From positions 1 through 45,478 of the IMG/VR virus record IMGVR_UViG_3300018476_000005: a stretch of 45,478 nt of DNA; one strand, 5' to 3'. The stretch is from a virus. The position numbers and the translations under genes are program-made. This document shows positions 1 through 5,387 of this stretch, piece by piece; the stretch's first letter is position 1, and every line of letters starts with the position of its first letter. The notes under the pieces are model-generated. The model did not search any database. It had not been told where the DNA came from and saw only the letters and a program-made list of their open reading frames with translations.

Positions 1-123
1 CATCGCCGCGCAGGCGAAGCGGGCCATCTCCGGTTGGTCGAAGATCCCGACGAACGCTTCCACGGTGTCAACGCCCCGGGGCTTCATGTAGACGGTGCGG
101 CCCAGTTTGCGGCCGACACGGAA
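1..123. repeat. Terminal direct repeat, left copy (123 bp)
   Basis: These bases are identical to 45356-45478 at the other end of the window. The repeat lies inside a protein-coding gene that becomes intact when the two ends are overlapped. The odd length of 123 is typical of a k-mer overlap left when an assembler linearises a circular graph. It is therefore more likely an assembly overlap of a circular or circularly permuted genome than a biological terminal repeat. Removing one copy gives a unit of 45,355 bp. Confidence 0.95.
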
Positions 124-147
124 ACTGGGGTCAGAGTCGCAGCTCAC
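1..147 (-). CDS. Small hypothetical protein, 5' part (gene split by contig ends)
   Basis: This is the N-terminal part of a 72-residue protein whose remainder is at the right end of the window, with its stop at 45284-45286. The GTG start at 147 overlaps the stop of the DNA methylase gene as GTGA, so the two are probably translationally coupled. The joined protein starts VSCDSDPSFRVGRKLG and contains TVYMKPRGVDTVEAF, FVGIFDQPEMA and a C-terminal EPGDGTWQLIR. No family with a known role was recognised. The clean reading frame across the join is good evidence that the genome is circular as assembled. Confidence 0.75.
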   Translation of the reverse strand, partial: MSCDSDPSFRVGRKLGRTVYMKPRGVDTVEAFVGIFDQPEMARFACAAM

Positions 148-698
148 GCCGCGTCAGCCCCGTTCATAGCGGCGGCGAGCGTCTGGCTCTCCGCTGCCAC
201 CGCTTCGCCCATGCTGCCGGTGCCGGGGAACAGGTCAACAAGAACATCACCAGGGAGGTAGCCCAGCATGTGCAGGATCCAGCGGTTGAACCTGGCCGGC
301 TTCGCACCGGTGAGCCCTTTGCGCAACTGGATCGATTCGGCCAGGTGATCGCGGGTGACCGGGGCCCCCGTCTTTGAGGACACCCGGCCGCCGCGCAGGA
401 TCACCGGCTCCCAGGTGTAGGCGTTGCGCACGTTACGCTTGAACGCCGCGAACGGTTTCACCCAAGCAGCTACCCGCACATCAGCAGGGCACATCGGCAG
501 GATCGTGCGCAGGCTCACCGACGACAACGACATGGCCCAGCCGTCGGGGTATTCGTCCACCAGTTCAGCGATCAGCGCCCGGTGCGTGGCGGGGTCATCC
601 CAGATCAAAGCATCCTCGTGGTTGTCTCGGTAGCGCTTCCCGCAGCCCAGGTAGGGCGGGTCGGCGTAAGCCAAGAGCATCGGCTCAGTCTGTAGCAC
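144..698 (-). CDS. DNA methyltransferase, beta-class (DPPY)
   Basis: A 184-residue S-adenosylmethionine-dependent DNA amino-methyltransferase of the N6-adenine/N4-cytosine type. The catalytic motif IV, DPPY, is at residues 13-16 and the SAM-binding motif I, DLFPGTGSM, is at 155-163. Motif IV before motif I is the order expected of the beta class. The central segment, with KPFAAFKRNVRNAYTWEPV, would help in target recognition. The GTG start at 698 has a purine-rich stretch just upstream; an ATG at 680 is the alternative. It is the first gene of a leftward group of three with the 72-residue gene and a small membrane protein. No restriction partner is visible, so it probably protects phage DNA against host restriction or marks it. 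The target sequence cannot be inferred. Confidence 0.85.
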   Translation of the reverse strand: MLQTEPMLLAYADPPYLGCGKRYRDNHEDALIWDDPATHRALIAELVDEYPDGWAMSLSSVSLRTILPMCPADVRVAAWVKPFAAFKRNVRNAYTWEPVILRGGRVSSKTGAPVTRDHLAESIQLRKGLTGAKPARFNRWILHMLGYLPGDVLVDLFPGTGSMGEAVAAESQTLAAAMNGADAA

Positions 699-797
699 TG
701 CTCACCCCCGTGAACGTTGTGGGTGAGGTACCGGTTCCGACCGGGACACTGGGGAGGATGACGCCCCCAGCGCTCTCCTTAAACCGGCACCCCACCC

Positions 798-833
798 GGG
801 GCTCCGCTGCTTCCCATGCAAGGCGGGAGCCCC
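798..833. terminator. Intergenic hairpin, possible terminator
   Basis: In the 177-base gap between the secreted-protein gene and the methylase, GGGGCTCC (798-805) pairs with GGAGCCCC (826-833), and an extra GC pair sits inside across a one-base bulge. There is no clear U tract on either side. It may end or attenuate leftward transcription from the secreted-protein genes. Nothing else was recognised in 699-875. Confidence 0.35.
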
Positions 834-875
834 CAACGCACGCAACCCTGTCTAGGTTCGGGGAACCCTGGCGGG

Positions 876-1385
876 TTACGGCGCTACTAGTTCAACGCGC
901 AAATGCGAATCGTCGAGACGGAAGAACGACGAGTTCACCCGTTGGGCTTCGACCCACAGCCGGTAGTTACCGGAACGTAGGTAGCCGTCACTGGAGCGGG
1001 TCACCTCATGCTGCTCCCACGAATCCCCGTCCGTGTCATAGGCGTAGTCGATGCCCGACTGCGGCGCCAGCTCCCGCACCCCACCGGGCCCCGAAACCAG
1101 GATCCGCACCGAACACCAGCCGGGGCCAGTGCACAAAGACTCAGCGGAGAAAGAAGCCACCACCAGCCGTCGTGTACCGCCGCCTACCGGAAACGAGATA
1201 CCAGAGCCCGGCACCTGCTGCCACGAGTTGACAACAGGCACCGTCCACGGCTGGTCGTTGGTGCGCAAATACTGCCGGGTGGTGGTGCCCCCGACCTGGA
1301 AGGTGAGTACCGCCAGCGCGGTGCCAGCCATCAGCACCAGCGCGGCGCCCACCGTCACCGATACAAACGCGAGCCTTCGCAGCAT
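876..1385 (-). CDS. Predicted secreted protein, unknown function
   Basis: A 169-residue protein with a good Sec signal peptide: an N-terminal MLRRLAF charge cluster, then a hydrophobic core, with likely cleavage after GTALA at about residue 25. The mature part is rich in beta-forming residues and has two cysteines in SLCTGPGWCSVRI that could form a disulfide. It resembles small beta-sandwich or lectin-like domains only in general character, and no family was recognised. It starts three bases after the stop of the upstream secreted-protein gene, so the two form one operon. Secreted proteins carried by a temperate phage and expressed beside a private regulator are often lysogenic-conversion or exclusion factors, but that role is inference here. 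Confidence 0.7.
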   Translation of the reverse strand: MLRRLAFVSVTVGAALVLMAGTALAVLTFQVGGTTTRQYLRTNDQPWTVPVVNSWQQVPGSGISFPVGGGTRRLVVASFSAESLCTGPGWCSVRILVSGPGGVRELAPQSGIDYAYDTDGDSWEQHEVTRSSDGYLRSGNYRLWVEAQRVNSSFFRLDDSHLRVELVAP

Positions 1386-1388
1386 CGC

Positions 1389-1847
1389 TTAGCGCCGCAC
1401 GCAGCCCAGGCGGAGCCGGGTTGTCCGCGCACGCGGGGCGGCGTCGTCGTCGCCACCGAGCAGGGACTCGATGCTGCGGCCCACAACGGCGTCGTCACGG
1501 TCGCGGCCACGGTCCCGGTCACGGTCAGACCGGATACCGGGGCGGCACACCCACGAGTCGCCGCGCAGTTCGATCAGCACACGGATCAGGCAGACCCGGG
1601 CACGCGCCGGGCAGTCCTGCTCGAAGGTGACAGTAGGCGTCGCGGTGGGGCGACGGTCACGGTCACGATCCCTGTCACGGTCACGGTCACGTCCGCGATC
1701 GTCGTCCCCGGTGGTCCGGATGCTGCTGGCGCCGGCTGGCGTCACAGGTGCCGCATTAGCTGCCGGGATCACGTTGAGCGTTGCGGCAGCGATCGCAGTA
1801 GCGGAGAGCAGACCAAGCGTCCGCGCTGCCGCTGAGAATCTGAACAA
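1389..1847 (-). CDS. Predicted secreted protein with Arg-Asp repeats
   Basis: With a TTG start at 1847, preceded by a GGGAG ribosome-binding site at a 5-base spacing, this encodes about 152 residues. A signal peptide (FRFSAAARTLGLLSA, cleavage near PAANA) is followed by a run of alternating RD dipeptides, then a core with three cysteines (QDCPARARVCLIRV, DSWVCRPG). A second RD cluster and a basic tail (TTRLRLGCVRR) end the protein. The open frame extends to 1949, but that extension is unlikely to be coding because it runs into the divergent promoter and regulator gene. The RD tracts are disordered and zwitterionic. Function is unknown; the gene is co-transcribed with the secreted gene downstream. 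Confidence 0.65.
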   Translation of the reverse strand: MFRFSAAARTLGLLSATAIAAATLNVIPAANAAPVTPAGASSIRTTGDDDRGRDRDRDRDRDRDRRPTATPTVTFEQDCPARARVCLIRVLIELRGDSWVCRPGIRSDRDRDRGRDRDDAVVGRSIESLLGGDDDAAPRARTTRLRLGCVRR

Positions 1848-1915
1848 GACAACTCCCGATGATCTAGTCGGTGAAACCGCCTCCGGCCAGGCAACTGCCC
1901 AGCCATGATGGCGCC

Positions 1916-2275
1916 ATGCTTGATCCAACGATTCTGGAACGTTCCACATACGGCCGGCACATCCTGGCCGTGTTCTGCGCGCTGGAACCGCGCCCGTTGT
2001 ACGCCAATGAGGTGGCTATCCGTCTGGGGGTGCCCTCTGGCAACTTCGCCCAAACGATGCGGCGGCTGATCGCGGAAGGTTTCTTAGAGCCGTGCCCGGA
2101 CGTACCGGAGCGTTACATGCGTCCACTGCGGCAGGGGACCGGCAGGCGGCAGTGGTTGCAGCTCACCGAAGAGGCCAAAGACATCATCGACAGAGAAGGC
2201 GAAGACATCTGGCGCCTGTCGTGGCACTACCGGGATCTGCTGGCAAGTGGAGAGATGTACGACGTGACGCTCTAG
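1916..2275 (+). CDS. Winged-helix transcriptional regulator
   Basis: A 119-residue DNA-binding protein. Residues about 10-75 look like a PadR/MarR-type winged helix: GRHILAVFCALEPRPLYANE, a recognition region around LGVPSGNFAQTMRRLIAEG, then a wing with a conserved tyrosine (ERYMRPL). The rest, LTEEAKDIIDREG and onward, is helical and could be a dimerisation arm. The ATG at 1916 starts the protein at the conserved segment. It diverges from the secreted-protein operon across about 70 bases, so it probably controls both itself and those genes. Its stop TAG and that of the opposing gene share the palindrome CTAG at 2272-2275. Confidence 0.75.
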   Translation: MLDPTILERSTYGRHILAVFCALEPRPLYANEVAIRLGVPSGNFAQTMRRLIAEGFLEPCPDVPERYMRPLRQGTGRRQWLQLTEEAKDIIDREGEDIWRLSWHYRDLLASGEMYDVTL

Positions 2276-2460
2276 CGTGGTTTGTCGGTGTCGTCGGCGA
2301 GCCGGCGCAGGTCGCGGGCCTTCGACAACTCCGCCACCGCTACCATCACCCGCAGCCGCTCCTTGTCCGACGGGTCGAACGGGTCGTCGGCCACATCAGC
2401 CCAGATCTTGTTGGCGACATCCAGCGGGTCAGGTGGCGGCGACTGGTAAGGCGATGTCAT
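2272..2460 (-). CDS. Small hypothetical protein
   Basis: A 62-residue acidic protein with an ATG start and a GAGGGG ribosome-binding site seven bases upstream. It contains DPLDVANKIWADVADDPFDP and a helical stretch, KERLRVMVAVAELSKARDL. Codon use and composition look real, unlike the overlapping plus-strand frame, which is arginine- and proline-rich. It converges on the winged-helix gene and shares CTAG as both stops. No function recognised. Confidence 0.6.
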   Translation of the reverse strand: MTSPYQSPPPDPLDVANKIWADVADDPFDPSDKERLRVMVAVAELSKARDLRRLADDTDKPR

Positions 2461-2490
2461 GAGATCCCCTCACGAACGGAAGGCTCAACG

Positions 2491-2733
2491 ATGATCAACT
2501 GGCGGATCTGGACAGCCTCACTCATCCTGGTGATCGGCGTTCTGATGATCGCCAATGCCGTCTCGGGGCAGGTCTGGTGGCTGGGGATGCTCGGTGGCTT
2601 CACGCTCGCATGGGTGTTGCCGATAGCCGTGGACGGCGTCGAGGCCCGGCGCCGGGCATTCGGTGACCCGCAACGGGATCACAAGATCACAGAACTGTAT
2701 GTCCGCCTGGCGGAGCTGGAACGCCGCCGCTAG
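2491..2733 (+). CDS. Small membrane protein
   Basis: An 80-residue protein with two predicted membrane helices, roughly residues 5-25 (IWTASLILVIGVLMIANAV) and 30-50 (WWLGMLGGFTLAWVLPIAV). A charged, probably helical cytoplasmic tail follows (RDHKITELYVRLAELERRR). The ATG at 2491 has GGAAGG upstream inside the recurring CCCCTCAC leader. Size and topology would fit a holin-like or accessory membrane protein, but it lies far from the lysis genes and no family was recognised. Confidence 0.65.
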   Translation: MINWRIWTASLILVIGVLMIANAVSGQVWWLGMLGGFTLAWVLPIAVDGVEARRRAFGDPQRDHKITELYVRLAELERRR

Positions 2734-2751
2734 CAGCCCCGGCGCCCGCTC

Positions 2752-2946
2752 TTACGTCACCACCTGCTCATCCTCTAGGAAGTGCATGGCCTCGAAGTAG
2801 GATGGCTGGCTTTTGTCGCGGCCCAGCATTCGGAGCATGTCTCTTGCGCACCACCCACAGAGCAGGCGGCAGGCTTTCCGACCAGTCAAGATCAGATCAA
2901 CCTGCAAGGTCGCTTCCCGGGTGCCGCAGTAGGTGCAGTTGATCAC
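2752..2946 (-). CDS. Small zinc-ribbon protein (paralogue of 23577-23783)
   Basis: A 64-residue protein with two CxxC pairs, CTYCGTRE at residues 4-11 and CGWC further on, which should bind one zinc ion. The spacing and flanking residues (CxxC, RE, DLxLxG, CxxC, then D-S-P and a hydrophobic end) match the protein encoded at 23577-23783 just upstream of the endolysin, so they are paralogues. The GTG start overlaps the stop of the upstream small gene as GTGA. Function unknown; it may bind nucleic acid or act as a protein adaptor. Confidence 0.7.
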   Translation of the reverse strand: MINCTYCGTREATLQVDLILTGRKACRLLCGWCARDMLRMLGRDKSQPSYFEAMHFLEDEQVVT

Positions 2947-3110
2947 TTCCCCCGCCGCCCGCTCTTACCTTTGCCCTTGCTCGTCTTCTTGGACTTGCCG
3001 GCCTTGTCCAAAGCGATCGCCACGGCCTGCTTCTTGCCCTTGCCGTGAGCCATCTCGGTGCGGATGTTGTCGCTCACAACCTTGCTGCTGCTGCCCTTCT
3101 TGAGCGGCAT
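2943..3110 (-). CDS. Small basic protein, DUF6496-like
   Basis: A 55-residue protein starting MPLKKGSSSKVVSDNIRTE, followed by a conserved KKQAVAIALDKAG segment and a long lysine/serine/arginine tail. The MPLKKG, NIRTEM and QAVAIAL blocks match the small DUF6496-type proteins found in many phages and bacteria, whose function is unknown. The very basic tail suggests binding to nucleic acid. ATG start at 3110 with a GGGAGGGG ribosome-binding site; the end overlaps the next gene as GTGA. Confidence 0.75.
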   Translation of the reverse strand: MPLKKGSSSKVVSDNIRTEMAHGKGKKQAVAIALDKAGKSKKTSKGKGKSGRRGK

Positions 3111-3120
3111 GACCCCTCCC

Positions 3121-3486
3121 CTACTTGCTCAGGCGCCACACGATTTCGTCCAGGTCATACTTGCCCTCAGCTACCCCGATCACTAGATCCAACACGGCAT
3201 CATCGGACAGATCCAGGCGTAGGCCGTTGATGTCGCAGAAGACCACCGTCGCGGCCCAGCCCAGCCGCTTGTTGCCGTCAATCAGACCGTGATTGCACAC
3301 CAGTGAGTGCAGCAGGGCCGCCGCCTTGTCGATCAGCGACGGGTAGGCATCCTCGTCGGCGTAGCTAGCCATCGGCCGGGCCAGCGCGGAGGCCAGCAGG
3401 CCGGCGTCACGGATGACTACACCACGGGGCCCCAGCACGTTGGAGGCGATGTGCATGAGCGCGGACATGTCCAGGAAAGTGGTCAC
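3121..3486 (-). CDS. doc: Death-on-curing (Doc/Fic) family toxin
   Basis: A 121-residue Fic-fold toxin. The signature motif is HGLIDGNKR at residues 66-74, close to the HxFxDGNKR of Doc toxins. The lysine in place of the second motif glycine of AMP-transferring Fic proteins marks it as Doc-type. Known Doc proteins phosphorylate elongation factor EF-Tu and stop translation. The length is normal for the family. The start overlaps the antitoxin stop as ATGA, the usual antitoxin-then-toxin order. In a prophage the pair could stabilise the prophage or act in abortive exclusion of other phages. Confidence 0.9.
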   Translation of the reverse strand: MTTFLDMSALMHIASNVLGPRGVVIRDAGLLASALARPMASYADEDAYPSLIDKAAALLHSLVCNHGLIDGNKRLGWAATVVFCDINGLRLDLSDDAVLDLVIGVAEGKYDLDEIVWRLSK

Positions 3487-3689
3487 TGGCCCGCCAGCTC
3501 ATCGAGGACAGCGCGGTAGCGGGTGTTGACGTAGCCGATCGCCGCGTCGATGCGGTCCTGGGTGCCCTGGCGTTGCAGGTACTCCTGAATCGCGTCCTCG
3601 ATCAGCGAGTGCGTGGAGCACCTGCGCGTCAAGGCCAGCGTCGCCAGGGATGCGGTCATGGTCTCGTCAAGTCTGAGTGTCATCGCCAT
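3483..3689 (-). CDS. Ribbon-helix-helix antitoxin for Doc
   Basis: A 68-residue protein whose N-terminus, MTLRLDETMTASLATLA, is a typical ribbon-helix-helix DNA-binding strand followed by a helix. The second helix is HSLIEDAIQEYLQRQ, and a C-terminal tail should wrap the toxin. ATG at 3689 or 3683. It precedes the Doc-like toxin with an ATGA overlap. The palindrome just upstream is the likely autoregulatory operator. Ribbon-helix-helix antitoxins are a common alternative to Phd for Doc-family toxins. Confidence 0.85.
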   Translation of the reverse strand: MAMTLRLDETMTASLATLALTRRCSTHSLIEDAIQEYLQRQGTQDRIDAAIGYVNTRYRAVLDELAGQ

Positions 3690-3697
3690 GACCCGAT

Positions 3698-3714
3698 GGT
3701 ATCACTGTGATACC
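3698..3714 (-). promoter_or_regulatory. Palindromic operator of the toxin-antitoxin pair
   Basis: GGTATCAC and GTGATACC flank a single central base, giving a perfect 17-base dyad only 9 bases before the antitoxin ATG. On the minus strand a TTGCAA (3732-3737) lies about 18 bases before GTATCA, so the dyad would cover the -10 region. Binding of the antitoxin here would repress the operon, as is usual for toxin-antitoxin modules. Confidence 0.65.
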
Positions 3715-3974
3715 AAGGTCGCCATCCTCTTTTGCAAGTGCCAAGAATGGGATAGAATGGAATGAGCGGTGAATTGACCCGCGTCATTCCCCATCTCGAA
3801 CGCAAAGCGCGGAACGCGCATTGAGCAGTGCAAATACCGGAGCTTGAATGGCGGAAAATCCGCCATCAGCTGCCTCGGGCGCTTGCGCCTCCCGCGATAT
3901 GCCCCTACTGGGGCATTTCGGACACCCCTGTCTGTCAAGTGCAAGGGGCCATCCGGTCATTGTCATCTAGCCGG
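3715..3974. other. Intergenic control region with hairpins, possible small RNA
   Basis: No convincing gene was found between the antitoxin and the early promoters. The plus strand has a TAGAAT (3753-3758) with TTGCAA 15 bases upstream. It then has a perfect 8-bp hairpin, ATGGCGGA/TCCGCCAT with an AAA loop (3848-3866), and a 7-bp hairpin, ATGCCCC/GGGGCAT with loop TACT, followed by TTTCGG (3899-3920). This arrangement could be a short structured RNA ending in a terminator, or operators for the switch region. The spacing of the proposed promoter is short, so this is tentative. Confidence 0.35.
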
Positions 3975-4010
3975 TTGGCCGACGCGGGCTGACCTGTACC
4001 CGAGTATAGT
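3975..4010 (+). promoter_or_regulatory. Early promoter copy 1 (TTGGCCGAC box and TATAGT)
   Basis: TTGGCCGAC at 3975-3983, 21 bases, then a -10 hexamer TATAGT at 4005-4010 within CGAGTATAGTT. The same arrangement occurs at 4067, 5297 and 7535, always just before rightward early genes. The box sits at about -43 to -35, one step upstream of the usual -35 hexamer position, so it may be bound by a phage factor (activator or repressor). A GAGAGAGCGAGAA leader follows, as in copy 2. Confidence 0.7.
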
Positions 4011-4066
4011 TATAGATGTAAGGGAGAGAGCGAGAAAGCAAGGGGAAAGGCCGGAGAGTTACCCGA

Positions 4067-4103
4067 TCGGCCGACAGATACCCCGCGACAGATCGAGTAT
4101 AGT
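4067..4103 (+). promoter_or_regulatory. Early promoter copy 2
   Basis: TCGGCCGAC at 4067-4075, 22 bases, TATAGT at 4098-4103. The flanks CGAGTATAGTT and GAGAGAGCGAGAA are shared with copy 1 about 93 bases upstream, so the promoter and its leader appear to be a tandem duplication. It would drive the gene at 4185 and the operon after it. Confidence 0.7.
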
Positions 4104-4136
4104 TGACGATAGAGAGAGAGCGAGAATACCGATAAC

Positions 4137-4162
4137 GCTAGGCGATTACGTATCGCCATAGC
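4137..4162 (+). promoter_or_regulatory. Conserved leader hairpin, copy 1
   Basis: GCTAGGCGAT, loop TACGT, then ATCGCCATAGC form a 10-bp hairpin with one bulged A, in the 5' leader of the gene at 4185. A second copy at 4547-4572 is identical over 28 bases except for one change, which converts a G-C pair to a G-U pair in plus-strand RNA. That favours a role as RNA structure over a DNA operator. Confidence 0.55.
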
Positions 4163-4184
4163 CTCACATAAAGGGAGATACCCG

Positions 4185-4514
4185 ATGCTCGGGAAGAGTC
4201 TGCGCAAGGGCACGACACTGGGCGCGCATACGGTGACGGATGTCCGCCGTAACGGTGCGTTCAGCCTGGTCACGCTATCTAATGGTGCGACGTTCACGGT
4301 ACATAAGTACGGCTCCGTCCGGGACGCGGTGCGTACGTTGACGATGCCGGCAGGTCCGGTGCCGGTCCGACGCCAGTGGGCGCCCGAGATTCACAAGGTC
4401 CGCTTCTCGTCGCAAGAGTGGCGCGGTGAAACGGACGGCAAGCGCGGTGAACGGTTGATCGCACGTAACGGTTCGTGGGATCGCGGGACCATCATGACGG
4501 CGACTGGAAAGTAA
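4185..4514 (+). CDS. Hypothetical early protein
   Basis: A 109-residue protein, first gene of the rightward early region. ATG at 4185 preceded by AAAGGGAGAT. It starts MLGKSLRKGTTLGAHTV and contains a predicted beta-rich segment, FSLVTLSNGATFTVHKYGS, then a basic C-terminus with KVRFSSQEWRGETDGKRGER. No family was recognised. The position right behind the duplicated early promoter suggests a host-takeover or immediate-early role, which is inference only. Confidence 0.7.
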   Translation: MLGKSLRKGTTLGAHTVTDVRRNGAFSLVTLSNGATFTVHKYGSVRDAVRTLTMPAGPVPVRRQWAPEIHKVRFSSQEWRGETDGKRGERLIARNGSWDRGTIMTATGK

Positions 4515-4546
4515 GTCTCACGCGGGCACGGGGCAACACACACAAC

Positions 4547-4572
4547 GCTAGGTGATTACGTATCGCCATAGC
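4547..4572 (+). promoter_or_regulatory. Conserved leader hairpin, copy 2
   Basis: GCTAGGTGAT, loop TACGT, then ATCGCCATAGC: the same hairpin as at 4137-4162 with one C-to-T change that keeps pairing as G-U in RNA. It lies 70 bases before the gene at 4642 and 32 bases after the stop of the gene at 4185. It may set mRNA stability, processing or translation of the two flanking genes. Confidence 0.55.
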
Positions 4573-4641
4573 TACATATGACGAGACCCCCATGCTCGGG
4601 CCCCGGGCATGACAATCCGATACCTATACGGGAGGTACATC

Positions 4642-4818
4642 ATGCGGCTCTATCGCGTCACCCGCAACATAACCGACGGCCCTTATGCCGGGATCACAGT
4701 AACGCGCGACGAACACTGGTTCCCCGCGTACGTACCCCGTGTCGGGGAGCGTGTCGATTACGGAGTGTGGACCGGTGCCGGCAACGTGGTCCTTAACGTA
4801 ACGGAGGTGTGCAGCTAA
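4642..4818 (+). CDS. Small hypothetical early protein
   Basis: A 58-residue protein. ATG at 4642 with a strong GGAGG at 4631-4635. It starts MRLYRVTRNITDGPYAGITV and continues with short strands typical of a small beta-barrel (HWFPAYVPRVGERVDYG, NVVLNVTEVCS). The stop overlaps the next start as TAATG. No function recognised. Confidence 0.65.
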   Translation: MRLYRVTRNITDGPYAGITVTRDEHWFPAYVPRVGERVDYGVWTGAGNVVLNVTEVCS

Positions 4819-5057
4819 TGTACAACGACGCCGATATCGAGCAGTGGGAAATGGATCAGGTCGGCCGCGCTGTCGCGGCGGCACACCGCGCGGGTCGGTG
4901 CACGCACGGCTCGGCCGTGGGCTACTCCGTCAAGCGGTACTACCCCGAGCAGGAAGGTTTGCGCCCGGGCCAGTCCCGGTGCCGGTCAGGTTGCAAGGCG
5001 GTTTTCGATAGCGACGAGGCATGGCACGCGGCGATGAACGAAGCAATCGGTTACTGA
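4818..5057 (+). CDS. Small cysteine/histidine early protein
   Basis: A 79-residue protein beginning with a helical acidic stretch (DADIEQWEMDQVGRAVAAA) and then a Cys/His module. The module is CTHGSAVGYS, a linker with PGQSRCRSGC, and a C-terminal helix DSDEAWHAAMNEA. The CxH and CxxxC pairs could bind a metal. Similar small proteins occur in actinobacterial phages, but no activity is known to me. Coupled to the previous gene by TAATG. Confidence 0.65.
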   Translation: MYNDADIEQWEMDQVGRAVAAAHRAGRCTHGSAVGYSVKRYYPEQEGLRPGQSRCRSGCKAVFDSDEAWHAAMNEAIGY

Positions 5058-5091
5058 ATCAACTACCCCTCACAAGGAAAGGCGGTGCGTG

Positions 5092-5292
5092 ATGTCCGAC
5101 AGTCCGCTAATTGATCGGGTCGGAACGCTAGGGCATTTCCGTCAGGAGAGCCTGATCCGGCTGTTACTGAATCACGCCGACGGGAAGATGCGACGCAAGG
5201 TGATGGAGGAGCAGCCGTTGACGTACGCGCACCTTTACCCGGGCGCGCGCGACACGGTGATTGAGGTGATCACCAGCGCGTTGGAAGGTTAG
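5092..5292 (+). CDS. Small hypothetical early protein
   Basis: A 66-residue mainly helical protein (MSDSPLIDRVGTLGHF, then SLIRLLLNHADGKMRRKVMEE). ATG at 5092; an in-frame GTG lies one codon earlier. The upstream leader has the CCCCTCACAAGGAAAGG sequence seen before several other genes. The stop is directly followed by early promoter copy 3. No function recognised. Confidence 0.6.
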   Translation: MSDSPLIDRVGTLGHFRQESLIRLLLNHADGKMRRKVMEEQPLTYAHLYPGARDTVIEVITSALEG

Positions 5293-5296
5293 CCGA

Positions 5297-5333
5297 TTGG
5301 CCGACATCGGGTCCAACGGTCGGCCGGTATAGT
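5297..5333 (+). promoter_or_regulatory. Early promoter copy 3
   Basis: TTGGCCGAC at 5297-5305, 22 bases, TATAGT at 5328-5333, with a second CGGCCGG just upstream of the -10. It lies between the stop at 5292 and the DUF932 gene at 5388 and should give that gene its own transcript, which the hairpin at 6403-6454 could end. The leader carries CCTCAC, GTAA and GGGAGAT, like the leader of the gene at 4185. Confidence 0.7.
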
Positions 5334-5387
5334 TGAACTAGCAGCAAGGAAACGAAGTAACTTACCCCTCACGTAAGGGAGATTCAA

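Noticed and set aside
1-123. Biological direct terminal repeat like that of T7-type phages
   Set aside because: The odd short length of 123 and location inside a gene are more consistent with an assembler k-mer overlap of a circular contig.
699-875. Possible tRNA in the gap before the methylase gene
   Set aside because: GC-rich hairpin sequence with a GGTTCGGGG-like stretch was examined on both strands, but no complete cloverleaf with a canonical T-loop and acceptor stem could be built.
1480-1720. Short tandem repeats in CGGTCACGGTC-type sequence as a CRISPR-like or regulatory array
   Set aside because: The repeats simply encode Arg-Asp dipeptides of the secreted protein; there are no spacers of constant size.
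1008-1835. Long rightward open frame across the secreted-protein genes
   Set aside because: Arg/His/Gln-rich translation typical of an antisense shadow in high-GC DNA; the minus-strand genes have signal peptides and ribosome-binding sites.
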